From Raphanus sativus (lineage: Eukaryota; Streptophyta; Magnoliopsida; Brassicales; Brassicaceae): a stretch of 64,000 bases of DNA. Positions 60,160 through 64,000 of this stretch are shown here, in pieces. Numbering within the stretch: the first letter of the stretch is position 1; every line of letters starts with the position of its first letter. The position numbers were made by a program, and so were the translations under genes. The stretch is taken from the NCBI RefSeq assembly GCF_000801105.2, contig NC_079517.1, positions 11,222,001 through 11,286,000 of the forward strand, written 5' to 3'. Below the pieces are notes generated by a model that saw only the letters and a program-made list of their open reading frames with translations, did no database searches and was not told where the DNA came from.

Positions 60160-60625
60160 TCGGTTAATTATTAATAACACATTGACTAACTTTCATGTTA
60201 GCGAGATCTGTTCAAAAGTAACAGTTATTAATAATGTTAATGGTGACTAAACTGTTATTTGGAAAACGAAGAATTAAATAACTATTGTCTATAAAAAATC
60301 ATTGATATAAAGGTCAATAAAAAGTAAGTTAGTGGTTAACGAACATTTTATCTAATGTGTCTTAGCATGTAAATATAAACTTAATGATCACCCTAGTTGA
60401 TTAATCGTTAATAATACAACGACTAACTTTCATGTTAACGGGATATGTCCGATGGTAGCGGTTATTAATAATATTAATGGTGATTTAACTATTATTTGGA
60501 AAATGAATAATCGAATCACTACTTTCTATAAGAAATCATTAATCTAATGGTTGATAAAAAATAAATTAGTGGTTAACAAACATATTATCTAAGGTGTCTT
60601 AGCATGTAAATATAAAATTAGCGAC
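60160..60625. repeat. Diverged two-copy tandem repeat, about 237 bp
   Basis: The blocks starting at about 60163 and 60399 share the same order of phrases: ttaataacac/ttaataatac, gactaactttcatgtta, ggttattaataat, tatttggaaaa, gtgtcttagcatgtaaatat. It looks like an old local duplication. Confidence 0.75.
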
Positions 60626-62632
60626 CAACTCTAACGTTAACGTACATTTTTAGTTGATAGATTAATAAAATACAGTCAACCGAAATATAAGTAGTGTTCT
60701 AAATATTATGATGAAAATCTAAAAATTAATATATGACTTAGCTGTGTAGACATATTCGAGCAGGGAAGAACACATTTAACATCTACATTATACTAAAACA
60801 TATACATGTAGCCGGAAAAAAATATATAGTTAAAAATTAGATTACATGTTAATGAGATAGATAACGGCCTTCTGGTTAAGTTATCTGAAAATTTAAGAAT
60901 TGGGAGATCTTGGGCACTATCTCGACCAGGAAAATTGATCTAATGTACGCTAGCAGTTGATAAGCAAGGGTTCATTGTCTTTGACTTTCCCGCTGCTTTC
61001 GTCTGACCCTCATCTTCTTCTCACATCTCTCAAGTTGTGAAAAAGAATATGGTGTCCTTCACCTTTACGGGCTTGAGATTATAAAGAAGAATTCTGATCA
61101 ACTATTTGGCAAAATAGAATGAGCTAAAAACAAATCATCATTTCAAATTTTATCTTCCAACAAATTTTCACTTCCAAGAAAATATGGACATGATGACATA
61201 CGTACCTAGAACATCAACAGCTGTTAATCTTTGTAAAGGGTCAACTATGTTAGTTATTCATACAATATAGTACATGTTACATTTGAACCTTACCACCTAA
61301 CTATGCAGGTACAGCCTACATCTATTAATTTCGTTTACACATACAATTAACTTCTATAATTATTAATTCTGCGGCATTTCTATAACTTATATATATCATC
61401 AGAGTTAAAGTGAAATAAAAAATAGTAACAGTTATAATACATGTTCCCATTAAACAAGTTATCACTATTAAACATGTTTCTTCTACCAAATGAAATATAA
61501 GCACTTCTAAAGAGTAGAAAAAATGTTTTGGCTAAGTCGCATTGCTAACATGTATCATAAACGGAAAATAAGCTCTTAGGATATACTACTATTAGTATCA
61601 ACAAACTCAAAAAATCAACACTGAATTATGAATCAAGAGACACTAATCAGTGAAATCATATAACGTATTGTGCATTCATCATCCAAAAAAGTTCAAAGAT
61701 CCAAAAATTTCCCGACAATAAAATTTTTCTTTGATAAGGTTCTTCCGGCGGTAAAGATGTGTACATGGAAGCGCACATCTTCCATCTGTAACAATGAATC
61801 AGTCACAATTGGAAATTGTTACCCCAAGAAAAGAGAAACAAGATAATCAGAACAATCAAAAGGATTAGGTTACTTACACCTCTTCATTTTGGAACTAAAG
61901 GCGGTGGCAGACGGTAGAGAGGTTATATGATCGGAATATTATGTTTTGCCTAATTGCCATGGAAGAAGATGAACATAGTCTTATATTCTCTGAGAGAAGA
62001 ACAAGAAAAAAAAATATGAAGAGATAATGGAGAGGTGGAGAATGTGACACAGTGTTTATGACGAGAGAGAATGAAAGGTTGTTGCCTTTTTGAATAATAG
62101 TGAAGTAAAGTCGGTGGTGTGTAGTAGGTTTTAGCTTCTAGTCTCTGACACATAATCTACAAGTACAAGATAGAGGAAATGTAGTGCTATAGGGGTGTTT
62201 TGGTATTAAAAAAAGTTCAACAGTGTATCGGGTATTCTCCTAATTTTGACAATTTCTGTGTGTATGTGGCCTAAATTCTCTAAAAATTAACCACATTTTA
62301 TTCTGCAAGTTGTTGAGACATGCAAACGAACATGGATTCTTAGTATAATCTAATAAAACATTAGTTTTAATTTCTAATCTAAACCGTTAAAACTGAATTA
62401 CAAATAAAAAATTGCCCTTATTTTATCCAAATATTTACCATCTTTGTCACTCTTATTAACTCTACAACTTTACTACTACAACTTTACTAATTATTCAGTT
62501 TTTCACGTCATATTAAATGAAAGAATTAGAAGCCCACTAGCTTCTTGCATACCCACTAACTTCATTTGTATATCATAAACCATATTTATTTTTAGTTGCC
62601 CAAAATTACAATCTCTGCATTAATCCCTTAGT
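60626..62632. other. Intergenic, no gene seen
   Basis: AT-rich with short open frames only (for example a 67-codon minus-strand frame at 61950-62153 without homology I recognise). 62340-62560 shares phrases such as tttttcacgtcata with the start of the Helitron at 51174 but has no clear ends. Confidence 0.45.
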
Positions 62633-63414
62633 CAGTGTTGTTAAAACCGGACCGGCAACCGAACCGGATTTTTTTTGGGTCATGGGTCAATGTGGTTCGA
62701 CCAGGTTCGATCCGGGTTTGATTAGACTAAACTAAATTTAATGATATTTTGAATATGTATATTCTTACAAAGATAAAGATCATATCAAATAAAATATTTT
62801 AATAACCATAATGTTTAGAAATTTTTAAAAAGTAACAAACTAAAAATGTAATAAATATAATAGAACAATGTAATAGTCCAAATTTCAAATCAATAGAAAA
62901 AACATATTTAATTTTTATTCTCCGGGTTTTTGTCACTCCAAATCTTCATCACCTTTACAAAAATTATAGAGACATTAGTTAAAAATTTATACTATGAAAT
63001 AAAATTAAAAATTATACCATGATTGAGTTCTTCAAATCTAAGTTTTCAATTCTTAAAATCTTCAAAACAAAAACAATACCTTGAGAAGTAGATACTTTGT
63101 GAGTTGCAGTCTTGCATAGACGTCAAAGACTCAAGAGAAAAATATGAGATGGCTTTACCTTATTAATCTGAATCCTATTTTTATTTTAAAAAGGAAATTT
63201 TAATTGTTTTATTAATAGATTTTTGATTTAATACAAGAACCAGGGTTTAGCCGGTTCGTTGGGTCGTCGGTTCACGGGTTTTTTAACGGTTCGATAGGGG
63301 TTTTTAACCGGTTCAATTATAGTTGGGTTTTGGCATTAACCCAACCCGCATTTGTGTCCGGTTCATGATTGAACCTGGTCCGACCGCCGGTTCGGTCCGG
63401 GTTTAATAACACTG
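62633..63414. mobile_element. hAT-type MITE
   Basis: 782 bp with inverted ends CAGTGTTGTTAAAACCGGAC and CAGTGTTATTAAACCCGGAC. It is flanked by a perfect 8-bp duplication cccttagt (62625-62632 and 63415-63422). Subterminal regions are rich in aaccgg and ccggttc repeats. No coding region. It is a different family from the element at 40768. Confidence 0.92.
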
Positions 63415-63422
63415 CCCTTAGT

Positions 63423-64000
63423 CTATATTTGATAAGTGATTTGCTACATGTCTTCTCTACAATCGTTTTCACAAAAAAATTGTGACGTGGCTATTAAGAT
63501 TGATGACATGTCATATGGTTAAATATGACATGGACAATTACATTTAATGCTAATATATATTTTTGAAAATCTTTTAGAATATGGCAATAACTTATATATT
63601 ACATTTAATATTGATTTATATTTTTGGTAAACTTTGTAGAATATGGTAATAACTCATAAATCATCACTAAAATAAATATATTCAAATATGATATTTTTAA
63701 TTTCGAAATATTATATAATTTTACTTTTATAATAATAAAATTTTTATTATCTAAATTTTTTTAAATTTTCTGAATTAAAAAATAAATCGTAATATCATTA
63801 GTTTCTTTTAGATATCTACAAATTATATAAACATTATTTAGTTTTTAATTTTGATAACTATACAATTTTATATGATTTTTAGTAATTTTGTACAAGTTGA
63901 TATAATAATTTAACCAAATGAAATAAATATTTTTTTATCTAAGATTTTAACATTATATATATACATATATATTCTTAAATATAATTTAAAATAAAAAAAT
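63423..64000. other. AT-rich DNA, no gene
   Basis: Very AT-rich tail of the window with nothing recognised. Confidence 0.5.

Overview
This is nuclear DNA of a crucifer, most likely Brassica or a close relative. The evidence is spliced genes with GT-AG introns, a plant U5 snRNA gene with a textbook plant promoter, a cytosolic tRNA-Pro, plant transposon families (Copia, LINE, SINE, Helitron, hAT, PIF/Harbinger, MULE), and gene order. From left to right the recognisable host genes are a SIN3-like gene (SNL3/SNL4 type), a lectin receptor kinase, a formin remnant, a matrix metalloproteinase, a SAM-domain protein, a mitochondrial L7/L12 protein and an RRM protein. As I recall it, this is the order of Arabidopsis chromosome 1 from about At1g70060 to At1g70200, so the window looks like one subgenome copy of that block, thinned of some genes and loaded with repeats. 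The organism and locus numbers are inference from memory and were not searched.

Layout. 1-16326: a direct duplication spaced 7,883 bp apart. Bases 1-4954 and 7884-12837 look identical by eye, and each copy holds a PAH2 fragment, a tRNA-Pro gene, a SINE-like insert and the 5' half of a SIN3-like gene. The first SIN3 copy is cut off inside the HDAC-interaction domain (466 aa). It is followed 120 bp later by a separate, intact 159-aa gene with only PAH1 and PAH2. The second copy is a complete 20-exon gene (1,288 aa). 17.4-24.4 kb: a lectin receptor kinase pseudogene split by an apparently intact 4.7-kb Copia element with identical LTRs. 24.7-25.3 kb: a formin C-terminal remnant. 25.3-28.9 kb: no confident gene, plus a SINE-like element. 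28.9-30.6 kb: a DUF674 pseudogene. 31.5-33.2 kb: a Helitron and a PIF/Harbinger MITE. 33.6-34.7 kb: metalloproteinase. 37.7-40.1 kb: SAM-domain gene. 40.8-44.6 kb: hAT MITE, U5 snRNA gene, truncated LINE. 44.9-48.7 kb: L7/L12 and RRM genes. 49.4-50.7 kb: decayed MULE transposase. 51.2-53.2 kb: Helitron with a MULE-type MITE inside it. 53.3-54.4 kb: serine carboxypeptidase-like gene lacking its first exon, near a 100-N assembly gap. From 55 kb on: palindromic repeats, telomere-like repeat, Helitron end, AT-rich DNA and a second hAT MITE, with no confident gene.

How the parts relate. The genes do not form an operon-like pathway. The most suggestive system is the PAH array at the left: a full SIN3 scaffold next to proteins or fragments carrying only the repressor-binding PAH domains and lacking the HDAC-binding part, which could compete with the scaffold if expressed. 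A second theme is LINE-type retroposition. One truncated LINE, a SINE-like element found at two loci (one of them duplicated), and at least five tiny poly(A) inserts, most flanked by clear target-site duplications, all lie in the same orientation.
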